The notes: generated by a model not told the origin, from the letters alone. Shown: positions 49,276 through 61,190, counted from the first letter of the stretch. The stretch is DNA of 64,000 nucleotides from Pisaster brevispinus (GCA_023634235.1 JAMKCF010000006.1:22831163-22895162), one strand, 5' to 3'. Program-made: numbers and translations.

Positions 49276-52200
49276 CTATATTGTTGGCTCCCGACAGCGG
49301 CCACAGTGGTTCATGATGTCCGGTTTGTAATGCTCTACTTGGATTGTGGAGAAGACGATGTTGTACTTGTTACGGATCAGCTGAGATGCATCTTGAAGAA
49401 CCTGTTCACTATCTATCCCTGCATCTGGAAGAACATAAAAATAAGATATATTGTTACATTACAGTCACTCTACAGTTCTAGCAAAATTTCCTTTTTAAAT
49501 GTTTTTTATTTTTTATTTTTTATTTATTTGTATTATTTTGTGTTTATTTATTAATTTATTAATTTATTAATTTATTTATTTATTTATTTATTTATCTATT
49601 TATTTATTTTTTATTTTTTATTTTAGCAATTTTCCTGCTTCAAACCTTAGTATCAAGGTATCATGTTTGCACTTGTAGCCATCTTCTGTGAGAGTAAAAT
49701 GTGTGAAATGCAGTCAAAGTTGTTTTTTAATCCAGTCTCCTGTCGACTGTTTTATTACTTCAAGTGGTGGATGGGAGATCCGTGGAAGTGTCGTGGCCGA
49801 GTGGTTAAGAGCACCGAATTCAAACTCTGGTATTTCTGATCAGCAGAGTGTGGGTTCGAATCCCCAACCGTGACACTTGTGTCCTTGAGCAAGACACTTT
49901 ACCATTGCTTCGTCCTTCGGATGGGACGTAAAGCCATTGGTCCCATGTGTTGTGTAACGCATGTAAAAGAACCCAGTGCACTTATCGAAAAAGAGAAGGG
50001 GTTCGCCCCGGTGTTCCTGGTTGTGGCTGCTTAATGCGCCGTAGCACCTTGTAAACCCTTATACGGTGCTAAATAAAATGGGTCTCAGAATCCACCATTG
50101 CAATAACCTATCTTTCTGAAAGTTTGTATATACTCAGCGCCTTGAGTACCTTGTTTGGTAGATACGTGCGCTATATAAGACTTCGATATTATTATTATTA
50201 TTATATGCACTGACCATGGAAACAAGGTTGTTTTGATTTTGTTCCTGCTGTTTTAGACGAGCGTTGGTCCTTACTTATCACCCTGGGTACAGCCAGGTTT
50301 CAGCTGACCTTTAATGAATTTGATTGGCTGAGCCGACTTCAAGTGTTTTAGTGCATCAAGCTCAAGTTCTGGTGGTTGGGTCATGAGGGTGTGGGTTCAA
50401 ATCCCGGTCATGACACTTGTGTCCTTAAGCAAGAAAATTAACTGCAATTGCTTCTCTTCACCCAGGAGTAAATGGGCACCAGTGAGGGCAGAGATGGTTC
50501 TTGGATTGATTTAGCTTTGTGCACTACATATTTGGCAGCACAGGCTGTATACTCCCAAGGGAGCTGAGATGGTTTAAGGAATGAAATAAAGGGCCCAGTG
50601 ACCAGGGGAAATAATGTTAGAGTGCCATGAGCGTCGCTGAGTGATGGATTTGAACGCTATAAGAAGCCACTATTATTATATTGTTATTCTTACAATTTGG
50701 TTTGTTATACGACAATCCTATCATCTGCTCAACAAACTAAAATGACTAACTATTTTGATACAGTCCATCAACTAGACGCAATCGAGTGTTATGCATGATT
50801 TAAATCGCAAATTGATGACAGGTCTGCACCCAAACTTCCTCTCAGAGGTAGGTAGACTGAGGCCGTGTCCCAATTAGCGTCTACAGCAACGGCTACGGCT
50901 AGATTTCTGCGTCAACATGTGTTGAAGTTTTGGATGTTCTTATTAACGCCCTTAGCAACAGTCGTAGCAGTAGCTGTAATCGCAAATTCGGATATGGCCC
51001 GAGATTCACTTACCAACACACAGGTGGACGGCCATTGCTGCCTGGTTCGTCGTCAGAGACCACACATGAAGACCGTGAGCCATTCTTACATGCCGTAATC
51101 TCTTCAGGTCAGCACGTAAATTTTGTATGTTTATATTTTTTGGAACACCTGCATTTTAGAAGAAGAAAAAAAAATCACAGATCTTTCTTCAGATAAAAAC
51201 TTCTGAAGGAGACGAAACTATTGACCGCAATGTTACAGTTGACTACTGTCTGCCGTGCTTACCATTTCTGGAGTCTGCATGTAAAATTGCTGGTAAGCGT
51301 GTTAACGCCCCCCTTCGCCTAAAATGTGCGCTGCACTATATGACACACGAGAACACTACCTCCACAAATGGCACAACCAAGTTTGTCTAGCTACCAGGAA
51401 ATCTCAGTGGTCTAGCCGTAAAGACATCTGCTCTAGAATGGCAAAGGTTGTGTGTTTGAATCCCACCCAAGGCCTGTGAATTTTTTTTACGGTGCTTTAC
51501 ACACATCGGTGTACAGGTAAAACCAAATAATATTAAGATTATAGACCGTGCAAGTCTCGCGCGTATTCGAACATTTTTGGGACCACTGTGGTCCCATGTA
51601 CATTGCTTTAACGCGTGAAAGAAACAAACTCACGCGCTTTAACGGATCCCAGTGTTCGAATACGCATGAGACTTGCACAGTCTATTGTGATGATGGCGTC
51701 AGGTGAATTGGGTCTATACACCTTTTTTTTTTCATGGGTCCCCCTGCTGTGTCAACTTGACTTGACTTGACTTGGGAAAAAATGAATTGTGACTTGATGT
51801 TCAAATCTATCCGGAACCTCACTTAGACCCATGAATAAATAACTCTCATGGCCACGCGCGCGGAGCGTGATATCCTGGCTGAGCATTTTAGTGCATCAGA
51901 CTCAAGTTCTGGTGGCTGAGTTATCGGGGTGTGGGTTCGACCTCCGGTCATGACACTGGACTATAACTGCTTCTCATAACCATGGGGTAAATGAGTACCA
52001 GTGACAGCAGAGATGGTTCTTGTGCTTGATTTAGCTTTGTGCACTACATATTTGGCAGCACAGGCTGTATGCTACCAAGGGAGTTGAGATGGTTTAAGGA
52101 ATGAAGTAAATGGCCCAGTGACCAGGGGTAATAATGTTGGAGCACCATGAGCGTCACTGAGTGACGGATCGGAGCGCTGTTATCATATTGTTATTATTAC

Positions 52201-52324
52201 AACTCTGGCATGTCATACCTTCCATAAGGACTTGGATAGCATCTCTTAAAATCAAGATAGTTGTCACCAAGACCAGCACGGAGAAGATGAATGTACAGAT
52301 TGGATCGGCAATTTTGTACTCGGG
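49276..52324 (-). CDS. SLC30A2-like: ZnT exons 5-7: helix 6 and cytosolic domain
   Basis: Exon 5 (52324-52219) encodes [20 protein letters not shown]. Exon 6 (51148-51014) was found only by phase and homology; it encodes [20 protein letters not shown] followed by [20 protein letters not shown], the ferredoxin-like cytosolic domain. Exon 7 (49424-49276) encodes [20 protein letters not shown] through [17 protein letters not shown] and ends in TAG. Two SINE copies and a TA-flanked MITE lie in the intron 49425-51747 and around it. Confidence 0.9.
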
Positions 52325-55300
52325 CTGTGAAAGAAAACACACATATACAGACACACACACAAAATTACTAATAGCAGCTATTATTTAAAACTTTGTAAGC
52401 CATCATGGCCATTGCAAAACTCATTATGTGCTTTACTTTAATTACTGCAAATTTTCTTTGAGCGAAGTTATCAACAACCAAATCTACATGGCTAGTTTGT
52501 CTGTAGGTTCTGCGATGATTGCTGAAAATTTCCCAGAGGGAAGAGGGCTTGAATGTCTAGGCTATTAAGAAAGACAACGCAGATCTGTTTTTTGTTTGTT
52601 TTTTGACATCTCCAGCCGATTTCATGAAACTTTACGCCAGGCTGCTTGATACCATTCAGAGATGCACGAAACATTCCGTTTTTGCAATTCAGGTCAGATT
52701 GTTGCATGGTCATTGGATTGATTTAATACTACACTTTCCCCTTACCACCATCAGGTGAAAGCTATTCCCCAGCAAATTTCAATTTTGTTGCATTGTGATG
52801 TGAACTGGTTTGTGCCAGACTTGGCGTTTACCCTCTGCTAAACACACCAATACTGAGTGTGCTGGGGACTGGGATTACACAAGGACATGTCAAGGCCGTG
52901 TAGAACACTGCAGCACAGAGCAATAGGATCTGAGTTGAGTGCTTAATGAAATAAACTATAACAACTTTTGATGTGTTTGGCCGGGATAGGGTTAACAGAC
53001 TTAGAGATCAATAAATAGTCACCAATTTTCACAATTCTTAAAGGTATTATACACGATCGGTAGAGCTGATAAAATAGTCACAGTGTTCATGTTTTGTTTG
53101 ATCAATCATATACAAACCTGTGAAAATTTTAGCTTCATCCGTTGTCAGTCAGGAGAAATGGATTGACTTCGTTGTTCACAGGTTTTTGATTGTATGGGAT
53201 AGTGACACCATCATGGGAGTCGGCTTATTTCAGGACATTATGTGACTTGTATTAAAGCACATTGTCCATAATTTTGTTTGTAACAACCGAAATCAGCTGT
53301 TGCACTTTTTTAAGTGTTAAGATACAGTTTTCTCGATTATGACTTTGTATCAGAGGGAAACATTTCACAGAAAAAAATGGTTGCTGTATGAACTTCATAA
53401 TCAGTATTTTCAGTATTGTTGACACGAGTTGCTGCCTTGGACTCGAGTCAGATTCGATTAGCCAATTTCATTGACCTGCGACTTGACTTGACTTGGGGAA
53501 AAATGATTTTTGACTTGACTTGAGGGAAAATGACTTGTGACTTTACCTGACTTGAAAATTGACATGAATAAAGTTGATTTTACAACAATGCAATTATTGT
53601 TTAAAATAATTGTGGCAAAATCGAGTTTTCGGTGACGATACCACTGCCAACATCCCGATGTTTTTGAGTGCTTTTGTCATAAGGCAATGTAAGGCCGAAC
53701 ATTAAATCTGCACAGATATGCACATGTGTGAGTGCATGATTTATAGATTGAATTTATTGTTGACAAGTTTTTTGTTTGTCCAATACTTTTAAACTCTTAC
53801 CTTGACTAAGATAATAACTGCTGCAATACAGACACCAATGCTCTGTAGCAGATCACCAAGTATGTGTATGAATGCTGCCCTCACATTCATGTTCCCTTCA
53901 GACTTCTTAGGTTTGGCCGGATTCAACTCCTCGTCCGTGTCTGCATCCACAACCAAAATGGGATCCGCTTGGATGTTAAGGGTGCCATCATCACGGTCTT
54001 CAAGAAGTGTCTGGTAGGGGGTGTTACTCTCTTCGTCCCCACTGTGACTGTGGCCATGCCCGCCCCCTCCCCCTAGTCCACCATGGCTGTGACTGTGCCC
54101 CGTGAAGTGCAGCACTGCTGCAAGTCTGTGTAGGGAATACAAAGGCATTTTTTTGGTTCTGGTTTAGGCCTATACACCGCAACAACCTTGAGAGTAATGA
54201 GGCAATCAAATACATGTAGATGAGATATACTTCAAACACAATAAAGCATAATTATTAATTGTCACACCACAAAGGCCAGCTACGGGTCTGTTGTTCTGCA
54301 TATACCATGTATACATGTATTATTCTAAAACTGCAATTGTAATGAACATTGCCAAACACTCCATTTACTGTAGGTGTGCAGGACTTGCGCTTAAGCTTGT
54401 TGTAAAGTAGTCCACCAGGCTCGTAAACTGTGCATTTGAAACTTGTATTTTCATAAATGTATCTTTCTGATGCATTAATGGCATTGGCAGCGATCACAAC
54501 TAGTTTAATGGTCAAATGAAGTTACATTCACACACTCAAAAATAAATTAGCACATTTTTTATTATTATTCACACCTGAAAAGGAAGAAATATTGAGAATT
54601 TTAAACAAGTACATGTAGGTTGCAGAGTTTTAAGTAGCCCACAGGGCAAGTTGAGAAGTGGTGTGTACTAGCCGGTAGCAGTTTTTACCAGACAATGTAT
54701 GCCAGGCAAGTGGAGCCCTGGTGTGTTATCAACTACATGTAGATACAGCATACATGTGTACCAGCTGTTATGTACAAATGTACACGTGTACATTTGTGAT
54801 ATGTAATTAATCACAGCAGAAATATTTTCTTCTTTTCTGGTGCAAATAAAAAGTCGGCAAATACATGAAATAAGACTACATTTTTATGATACAAGTAACT
54901 CAATTAACAGATAATTTTCTAACATTATATTTGTTCTCAATCTTTTTCTTAGTATTTGTTTTTCCTAATACTTTCAGTGTGCAATTGAGATGAATTTTGT
55001 TTAATTCAAAATCAAACAGCATGTTTTGTTTGATTATGTTGGACTGAGGACTGCACTAAACTGGTTTTAAAGCATTAGGGATCAGCCATACCTTCATAAT
55101 CAGAGTCCAACAGTTTGGGTGTTGAGTTACCATACGGTATCGGATTTTGTTAAATTGAGGAAGAATCCTAGCAAATCACTCAAGTGATCAGGCATACCAC
55201 CATAATCAGAGTCCAACAGTTTGGGTGTTGAGTTACCATATGGTATCGGATTTTGTTAAATTGAGGAAGAATCCTAGCAAATCACTCATGTGATCAGGCA

Positions 55301-58300
55301 TAGCACCATAATCAGAGCCCAACAGTTTGGGTGTTGAGTTACACACACACAATGTACCATAAAGGCAATATACATGTATAGTGTTGGTTTTATGGGATCA
55401 GATTTACCACCATTATCAGAGTCCAACAGTTTGGGTGTTGAGTTACCATATGGTGTTAGTTTTATATATGGGATTAGACATTGTCAGACACACAGTGTGT
55501 ACCACCATTATCAGAGTCCTACAGTTTTGGTTTTGAGTTACTGAATGGTGTTGGATTTTGTTCCCAAACAAATTTGACATCAATGGAGTTCATGCTAAAT
55601 TCACAACATACAATAAAATTTACTAACTGTAGAAGATCTCGACTTGACACGCTGAGTTTGTTACTGTTAATAATAATAACAAAAGCAAAAAATAGTTGGT
55701 GACATGACGCTTCGACCCTAGCAAAGTCTCTGTCAAAGGCTATTATGACAACACAACACACTACAGGTGTACATTAACTTGTTCTGTGTGTGTTGTGTTG
55801 TCATTTAGCCTTCGAAAAAGAATCTGATAGGGTCAAAATATCAGGCCACCATTTATTTTTTGCTTTTATACCATCGGTCCTTTTGGTTGGTAAGCAGTTT
55901 GCAACAGCTCATCCTATTTTCTGAATAATTATTACAAACAAAATGTATTAAATGTACACACTTTATCAAATCCAGGGGTAACAAGGTTTCTGATATCTAT
56001 GGCCAGTTGTGTACAAAATCTGATCGATGGAAGTTGCTTCAGGAAATGACAATCTAATTACAATAGGTTTAGGAAGAGATGAGGTACACTGTTCAGGACA
56101 GTCTGTTGTTTGGTCATGTCACATGAGGAGAGCTAAACAGGCAACCAGTTCCAACATTCCCCATGACAGACCAACAATACATGCACACTTAACTTTTCAT
56201 TAAATTTGAAATGTTAATTTTGCTTACAGTGCAGTCGGTTGCCTTCAAATTGCCTATAAAATGTCTCTAATGTGAAATAGCCCTTACACTTATCAAGTAC
56301 CATGGAGGAATGGATATTTCCTTCCTCCATGCTTGTACCATTTTCTTTGGGGCTCTGTGGTACTAAACCCACCTTTTATTGAGTGAATTTTTGATTTACC
56401 CTCAGCTGTAATTGTACAAATGTTACATATATTCCAATCCATGTTACATTTTTCATCTAAATGACTGCTTTTTATGTTGTTGCGTCAGAAAGATAATGTA
56501 TCCGCATTTAACGACAAGATGCACTGATATCAATTTGTCATTACATCTCTGGACATTTACCATTGCACCTATCGTTTGTTTTACTGATAACGGACTTCAG
56601 TGTCAATAGTAACTGTGTACACATTCGTACTTTGATATTTGTGTTGGCAAAAGCTGAGGGTAAATTTTACGACTCCACGCTGATGGATGGGCTTAGCTTT
56701 TTATGACATCATAATTCTACCTCTTTTCCGTATCATGTACAAATCTAAAAGTTGGTACTCATTCAGGGAGCTTTCAAGGTTTCTTGAATGGTGTCTTGAA
56801 AATGTAAATAAATGTGGTTTTCAAAGTTTGTTTTAACATACATTACAAAAAATAAATAAATAAGAATAAACCCCCCCCCCCAAAAAATAACTGAAAACCT
56901 AACAATCACCAACAAACAAACCACTAGTAACGAGAGATGGTTAGTGCAAAGTGAAACTCTGAATCCATTTATGAAAATGATATGAAGAAATTGACAGGTC
57001 TTGAATGTCCTCTTACAGTCTTAGAAAGGGGCAGGGCCATTTTCAGATTTCCAAGCGCATACCCAATGACAACGTTGGTATATCTAGAAAAGGGAGCGAC
57101 CCACAGAAAACTGTTGCTTCCAAGCAGAAACAGGTTACCAGCTAAAATACAGTCAAATGTATTGCTTGTCACTGGTTGTCCGCAAGATTTTGTTAGCATT
57201 GGGCCCTGGTCATGACAGAAAGATTGAACTTACAGAATATTGATGCCAAGTCCGGAACCTGCAGTAATCAGCATGATTTCACCGTTGATTTCATAGTCTG
57301 TGTTTATACACCTCAAGATAGCAAGGTATACTAGCACTCCCGTAGCCAACCAGATAGTCAGAACACTTATTACAGCACCAAGAACCTCTGAAATTAATCA
57401 TCATTTCAACAAACAACCAATGAATACAATTAATTTCAGATTTGTCTATTGTACATCTGTACTGTATGTACACTTCAAATTAAAATGACAACGGAATTCA
57501 ATCCAGGGATTCATCTTTAACATGTTGAGGCCGAGCCGTTTAGAGCGTTGACTCTCTGGTGGCTGGGTCATCAGATCAGGGATACACTTGTGTTCTTGGG
57601 CAAGACACTTGGACTATAATTGTTCCTCACCTGGAGTGAATGGTACTTGGGAGGGTAGAGATTGTTCATGTGACTGGTTTTTTAGCAACCTGTGTACCAA
57701 TTTGGCTGCTGGTGCTGCATGCTCCAAAGGAGTTGAGATGGTTTTCAGGAATGCTCAAGGCCCAATGAACCTGGGTAGTACTAGTGTAAGGCGCTTTGAT
57801 ACAATGTTTAAAAGCACCTAATAAACGCTTATTATTATCAATGTTATAATTAAGTCATTGCGCAGTGAAGAGTAATCTTGAAAAATAAATAAAGAAATTA
57901 AAATGTACAAAATATACATTAATACATAAATAATTTGTTAATTTTAGGAGGGACATCATTTTCAATACTTTGCACACACTTAGACAACATCATATCCAAT
58001 CTGTTTTCAATCGCAATATTTTGAAATCGTTTTGGCAAAAGATTTTGACATACCAGCTCTGAAGTAACCGAAGGACATTCGTGAAGTTGGGGGTCGTCGT
58101 GCGATCCACAACGCAAATAAGCTGATGAGAAAACTTGTGAAGTCACTGAGAAGATGTGCAGCATCTGTCATGATAGCTAAACTGTGAGAAATGTAGCCGC
58201 CTGCAGAGGAAATACATAATATAAAGTAATAAATTTATGCTTAGTGATGTATTTTTGATCATCAGTACAAACATGAAATACATGTACACTTGCTTCTACA

Positions 58301-60148
58301 GTAGGCCTACTTGATTTTGATTACAGGCCTGGATTTTCATCTCCGTAGAGGCATTTTCATCAGAAAATCTTAAAGGCTTTGGGAAACTTTTGAAGGGGCA
58401 CCAAGGCCAAGACCAGGGCAACAGAGGTCATGGCCTCTAGAAACCCATCCACATGTAGGCATGTCTTGGCAGCTGGACATTTTGAGTAAAATTCTGAGTC
58501 CAGATGTTGTACAAGCGTAGCTTAGGCCTTGAAGTTCATTCTTTTAGAGGTCCGATCGTGTTCCCTGAAAAACCCACTGCCATTGAAAAGGGAACATTCT
58601 TCAACCACATGGGGGGCCAATAGCACAGCAACAGAGGGCATTTGACCTCCTTGAAAGTCCAACACTACAGACACAGATCCTCAGTTTTGGCTAACTGTCT
58701 ACTACAGCCCACCAAGCCCCTTCATCATGATAATACACAAAATTTACATCATTTTTCTTTTAATAGTATAAATAATCCTCTTGACGATTCACCCTAAAAA
58801 AATATTCATAATTTTTTGGGGAAAAATGCTGGACAGCCTATTGCCACATTTTCACTTACTATTATTATTATTAAAATATGGTACATTGCACTCACCATGT
58901 TCACCCAGAACAAAAACGCTTTTATTTTAATCATGAAAAAAGGGGAAGTTTAATGGTGCACTTTTTAATATATTTCATTTTGAATTTCAGAATTTCAAAC
59001 ATTGAAAATACTTTTTGTTGTAAGGTAGTTTGCAGTGTAAATCTTGTTTTATCATTTACAGGCCTGGAATGTCATCTTTGAGAGGGCAAGTCCATTTTTA
59101 CTTTTGCGAAGGGCACTTGCGTTTGAAAATCTGAAAGTCTATGGGAAACTTCTGAAGGTGCACCAAGGCCAAGACAAAGGGCAAGAGGTCATGACCCCCC
59201 CTCCACACAAATACAAACAGAAAAAAGAAAACACTTCTCATCCGACTGCCATTAAAAATATAAATATTATTTTGACCCGAACGCCGAAATACATGCAATA
59301 TCCCAAATTTGTGGGTCATTCCTTGATAAAAAAAAAGTGTCAGTATGATTTAGCATATTTTTGTGCAAAAAAACCCCCAAACCTTCATGTCCATAATATA
59401 TGCCATCATTTTCTTGGGATTTCTTAAACCATGGTCTAATGACTTAATAATTGAAATACATGAAATAGGTCATCTTCAAATAATGATGACGAAATATAAA
59501 ACACAAAATTACAATTTAAACGTAGGTCTCAGGCTGAGGCAATCTCATACCTGAATGTATCAGATTCAGAGAATGACGCCACTTTGTTCAAAATACCCGG
59601 CTGTCAAACCATAGACTATCATAGAGCAAGGACCAGCTCTATGGTCAGACAAAACATTTCACCACTGTATGCAATTTATACCGCATCATTAAACGTGCGA
59701 AACTACACTAAGTAATGGTATAGTAAGTACTTAGTATAGTCAGTACGCGCGAGTAAACAAAACTTGGATTCAAGTACACACGCGTACATGTATGTTAGTT
59801 AAAATTGACACGTTTATCTGTATTAAAAATCCAGGTTCAATCTTAGAGGATTTCAAAATTAGCCAATATATGGACATAATAATTTAGATTTAACTTTACA
59901 CATGGCATACCAACAAACTCTCCAATCATAAATATCAAGCAAACCACCGCAGCAAAAATAAGTTGTTTCTGAGCTCGTTTATTGGTGGACATGTCGGCCC
60001 CGATCCCTGGGCCTACCGAAGCGGCATGACAGTGGTCAACGCTCTGCTCCAAATCCAGGGGAGGAACATCGTCCGTTCTGCTGCAGGTGGTGTGATTCTG
60101 GTCGTTGGGAACAACAGTCCTTAAACCGGGTGTAAGTTCACTAGCCAT
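49276..60148 (-). CDS. SLC30A2-like: Vesicular zinc/proton antiporter, ZnT2/3/8-like, complete
   Basis: This is a cation-diffusion-facilitator protein that moves zinc from cytosol into vesicles or out of the cell. Seven minus-strand exons join in phase: 60148-59911, 58200-58054, 57387-57234, 54125-53801, 52324-52219, 51148-51014 and 49424-49276. They total 1254 nt, or 417 residues plus stop. The transport site is complete: HLLSD in helix 2 (H95, D99) and HILGD in helix 5 (H267, D271). The HCH motif of the ZnT2/3/8 clade is at 39-41. A histidine-rich loop lies between helices 4 and 5, and a CxxC pair (C409, C412) sits near the end, as in ZnT2-like proteins. The ATG at 60148 has G at -3 and +4. 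Frame stays open upstream, so an earlier start in another exon cannot be excluded. Vertebrate ZnT2, 3 and 8 are later duplicates, so no single human orthologue is implied. Confidence 0.93.
49788..50204 (+). mobile_element. SINE-1, tRNA-derived, full length with TTA tail
   Basis: The head GTGTCGTGGCCGAGTGGTTAAG and B-box GGGTTCGAATCCCC are tRNA-like Pol III promoter boxes. The body matches the copy at 645-1065. The 3' end GCGCTATATAAG followed by (ATT)n is typical of a SINE tail. It lies in a ZnT intron. Confidence 0.88.
50344..50692 (+). mobile_element. SINE-2 copy
   Basis: A tRNA-like head with B-box GGGTTCAAATCCC is followed by CACCCAGGAGTAAATGGGCA and a body also found at 51875-52195, 57519-57838, 1556-1800 and, inverted, at 22610-22805. 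It ends in an (ATT)n-like tail. Confidence 0.82.
51542..51684. mobile_element. TA-flanked MITE B, best preserved
   Basis: TAGACCGTGCAAGTCTCGCG at the left pairs with ATGAGACTTGCACAGTCTA at the right. Flanking TA on each side fits a Tc1/mariner-type target duplication. Confidence 0.75.
51875..52195 (+). mobile_element. SINE-2 copy next to ZnT exon 5
   Basis: The body matches the copy at 50344-50692, including TTTAGCTTTGTGCACTACAT. Its tail ends within about 25 bp of the ZnT exon-5 donor (52218), so the insertion abuts the splice site. Confidence 0.82.
53043..53400 (+). repeat. Dispersed repeat E, copy 2
   Basis: It shares the same ordered blocks as 26640-26945, including CAACCGAAATCAGCTGTTGC, plus an inner segment missing there. 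It lies in a ZnT intron. Confidence 0.7.
53801..54125 (-). CDS. SLC30A2-like: ZnT exon 4: histidine-rich zinc loop and helix 5
   Basis: The exon opens with [16 protein letters not shown], followed by a run of five glycines and HGHSHS. This is the flexible loop thought to feed or sense zinc in this family. It continues with an acidic stretch (about residues 210-257) that is longer than in vertebrate ZnT2 and contains YQTLLED, a dileucine-like sorting motif candidate. The exon ends with helix 5, [20 protein letters not shown], holding H267 and D271. Confidence 0.92.
55080..55560 (+). repeat. 106-bp tandem repeat, about five units
   Basis: Units begin near ATAATCAGAGTCCAACAGTT and repeat with a 106-bp period for the first three copies, then become shorter and degenerate. 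The array lies in a ZnT intron. Confidence 0.9.
55688..55845. mobile_element. Inverted-repeat element F
   Basis: GACGCTTCGACCCTAGCAAA and GGCTATTATGACAACACAAC are mirrored by GTTGTGTTGTCATTTAGCCT and GGGTCAAAATATCAGGCC. A half copy is at 27352-27415. Confidence 0.65.
56303..56335. repeat. Imperfect hairpin related to 36488
   Basis: CATGGAGGAATGGATATTTC + CTTCCTCCATG keeps the same GGAGGAA/TTCCTCC arms with mismatches. Confidence 0.6.
57234..60148 (-). CDS. SLC30A2-like: ZnT exons 1-3: N-terminus and helices 1-4
   Basis: Exon 1 (60148-59911) carries the disordered N-terminus, the HCH motif and [19 protein letters not shown]. Exon 2 (58200-58054) encodes [20 protein letters not shown] with the first zinc pair, then the [15 protein letters not shown] loop. 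Exon 3 (57387-57234) encodes [20 protein letters not shown] and helix 4, ending GSGLGINIL. Two CAGGCCTGG-type MITE fragments lie in intron 1, and a SINE-2 copy is in the exon-2/exon-3 intron. Confidence 0.92.
57519..57838 (+). mobile_element. SINE-2 copy (diverged)
   Basis: The head GTTGAGGCCGAGCCGTTTAGAG, the CACCTGGAGTGAATGG block and the tail TACAATGTTTAAAAGCACC match the family. It lies in the intron between ZnT exons 2 and 3. Confidence 0.75.
58324..58450 (+). mobile_element. MITE C fragment
   Basis: CAGGCCTGGATTTTCATC and GGGGCACCAAGGCCAAGACC match the element at 8803-8953. The right end is lost. Confidence 0.65.
59059..59195 (+). mobile_element. MITE C fragment
   Basis: CAGGCCTGGAATGTCATC and GTGCACCAAGGCCAAGAC match the element at 8803-8953. 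The right end is lost. Confidence 0.65.
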
Positions 60149-60388
60149 GACTATTTCTGAATTAGTCCGTTCACGTTCCTGGGTTGTGTTATGATTCGCA
60201 ATAGAAATCAATATATCTGTGGAAGTACGGCGAGGCGAATGCAGCTGTGAAAAGCTAGCATTTCTCCGACTTTAGTGAAGAATCTCCTTCGAATAGTCAC
60301 TGGCAATATCCACAAGTAAAACTCTGCCACCACTACCGTCACTTTGTGCGACTGTTCCGTTCATGGCTTTGAAAAAAAATGAAGCAAA

Positions 60389-60395
60389 TGCACAC
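60389..60395 (+). promoter_or_regulatory. Metal-response element core (weaker)
   Basis: TGCACAC followed by GGGTC matches the core fully and three of five extension bases. It lies about 240 bp upstream of the ZnT ATG. Core matches alone are common, so this is only suggestive. Confidence 0.3.
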
Positions 60396-60534
60396 GGGTC
60401 TTACAAAATTACACGTGGTTTGTTCCCAAGACAGAGTTTGGACTTAGGACCCTAGTTTTTCAGTCCCACACTTTAGTTTTAGACTTCAATATGGAGTTCT
60501 CCGGCAGTAGTAGAACGAAGGGGTCCTACTACTT

Positions 60535-60594
60535 GCCGTCAACTCACCGACTTGCCGTCAACTCGCCGTCAACTCATTTTCGTGCCGTCAACTC
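60535..60594 (+). repeat. Fourfold GCCGTCAACTC repeat upstream of ZnT
   Basis: GCCGTCAACTC occurs exactly at 60535, 60554, 60565 and 60584. The copies start about 390 bp upstream of the ZnT ATG and could be clustered factor sites or a small minisatellite. Confidence 0.8.
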
Positions 60595-60930
60595 ATTAAA
60601 TATACATCAAAAAATTATAAATGGGGCATGGAAGTGTTAAGTCTGGGCTAAACTACATATTTCTTATGGTTTTCGGTACAATTTCATTTACAAAAATGAT
60701 TTTGTGTTGATAAATAAATAGTATAAACGCAGCAAATATAGCGCCCTCTGATGTCCATCCATAGCTTGATACTTGCATTTCACACCCATACCATGAATGG
60801 TACAGTCCAAGCTCCGTGAAAAGGAAAGATTGCGGCCAAAGTGCAAAAAAGGTCGTAGTCTCGACACTGGGTCAATTTGCTGGGTCACAGAATTTCACTC
60901 AGCTGACCTACTCAAACCATGGATGGAGAG

Positions 60931-60957
60931 CCCCCCCCCCCCCCCCCCCCCCCCCCC
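60931..60957 (+). repeat. Run of 27 C
   Basis: This is the longest of many G or C runs in the window; others are at 23094 (19 G), about 22146, 24324, 27893, 28455, 32210, 37277 and 56871. Exact length is likely unreliable. Confidence 0.8.
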
Positions 60958-61167
60958 GCTCAAACCAAACCATGCCTATAAACCAAAATTAGAACATTCC
61001 ATTTTTTAGAATGAAATACAAAAACGAAACTAGGCCATTTAATCTAATTTCATACAATTGTTGTCTCTATTTTTTTTTTTTTTTTTTACTTAGATTTGCA
61101 AAACCGTTTCAAGGGAATGTTTTATCCCTTGCCTTATTGCTTATTGGTTCAAATTGAATTTCACGTA

Positions 61168-61190
61168 ATGTGTGTACATTGTACACACAT
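61168..61190. repeat. 23-bp perfect palindrome
   Basis: The arm ATGTGTGTACA is followed by one T and its exact reverse complement. It lies in the ZnT/ZIP spacer and could extrude as a hairpin or bind a dimeric factor. Confidence 0.85.

Noticed and set aside
49798..49875. Possible serine/leucine tRNA gene
   Set aside because: The tRNA-like head continues into a long body shared with 645-1065 and ends in (ATT)n; it is a SINE.
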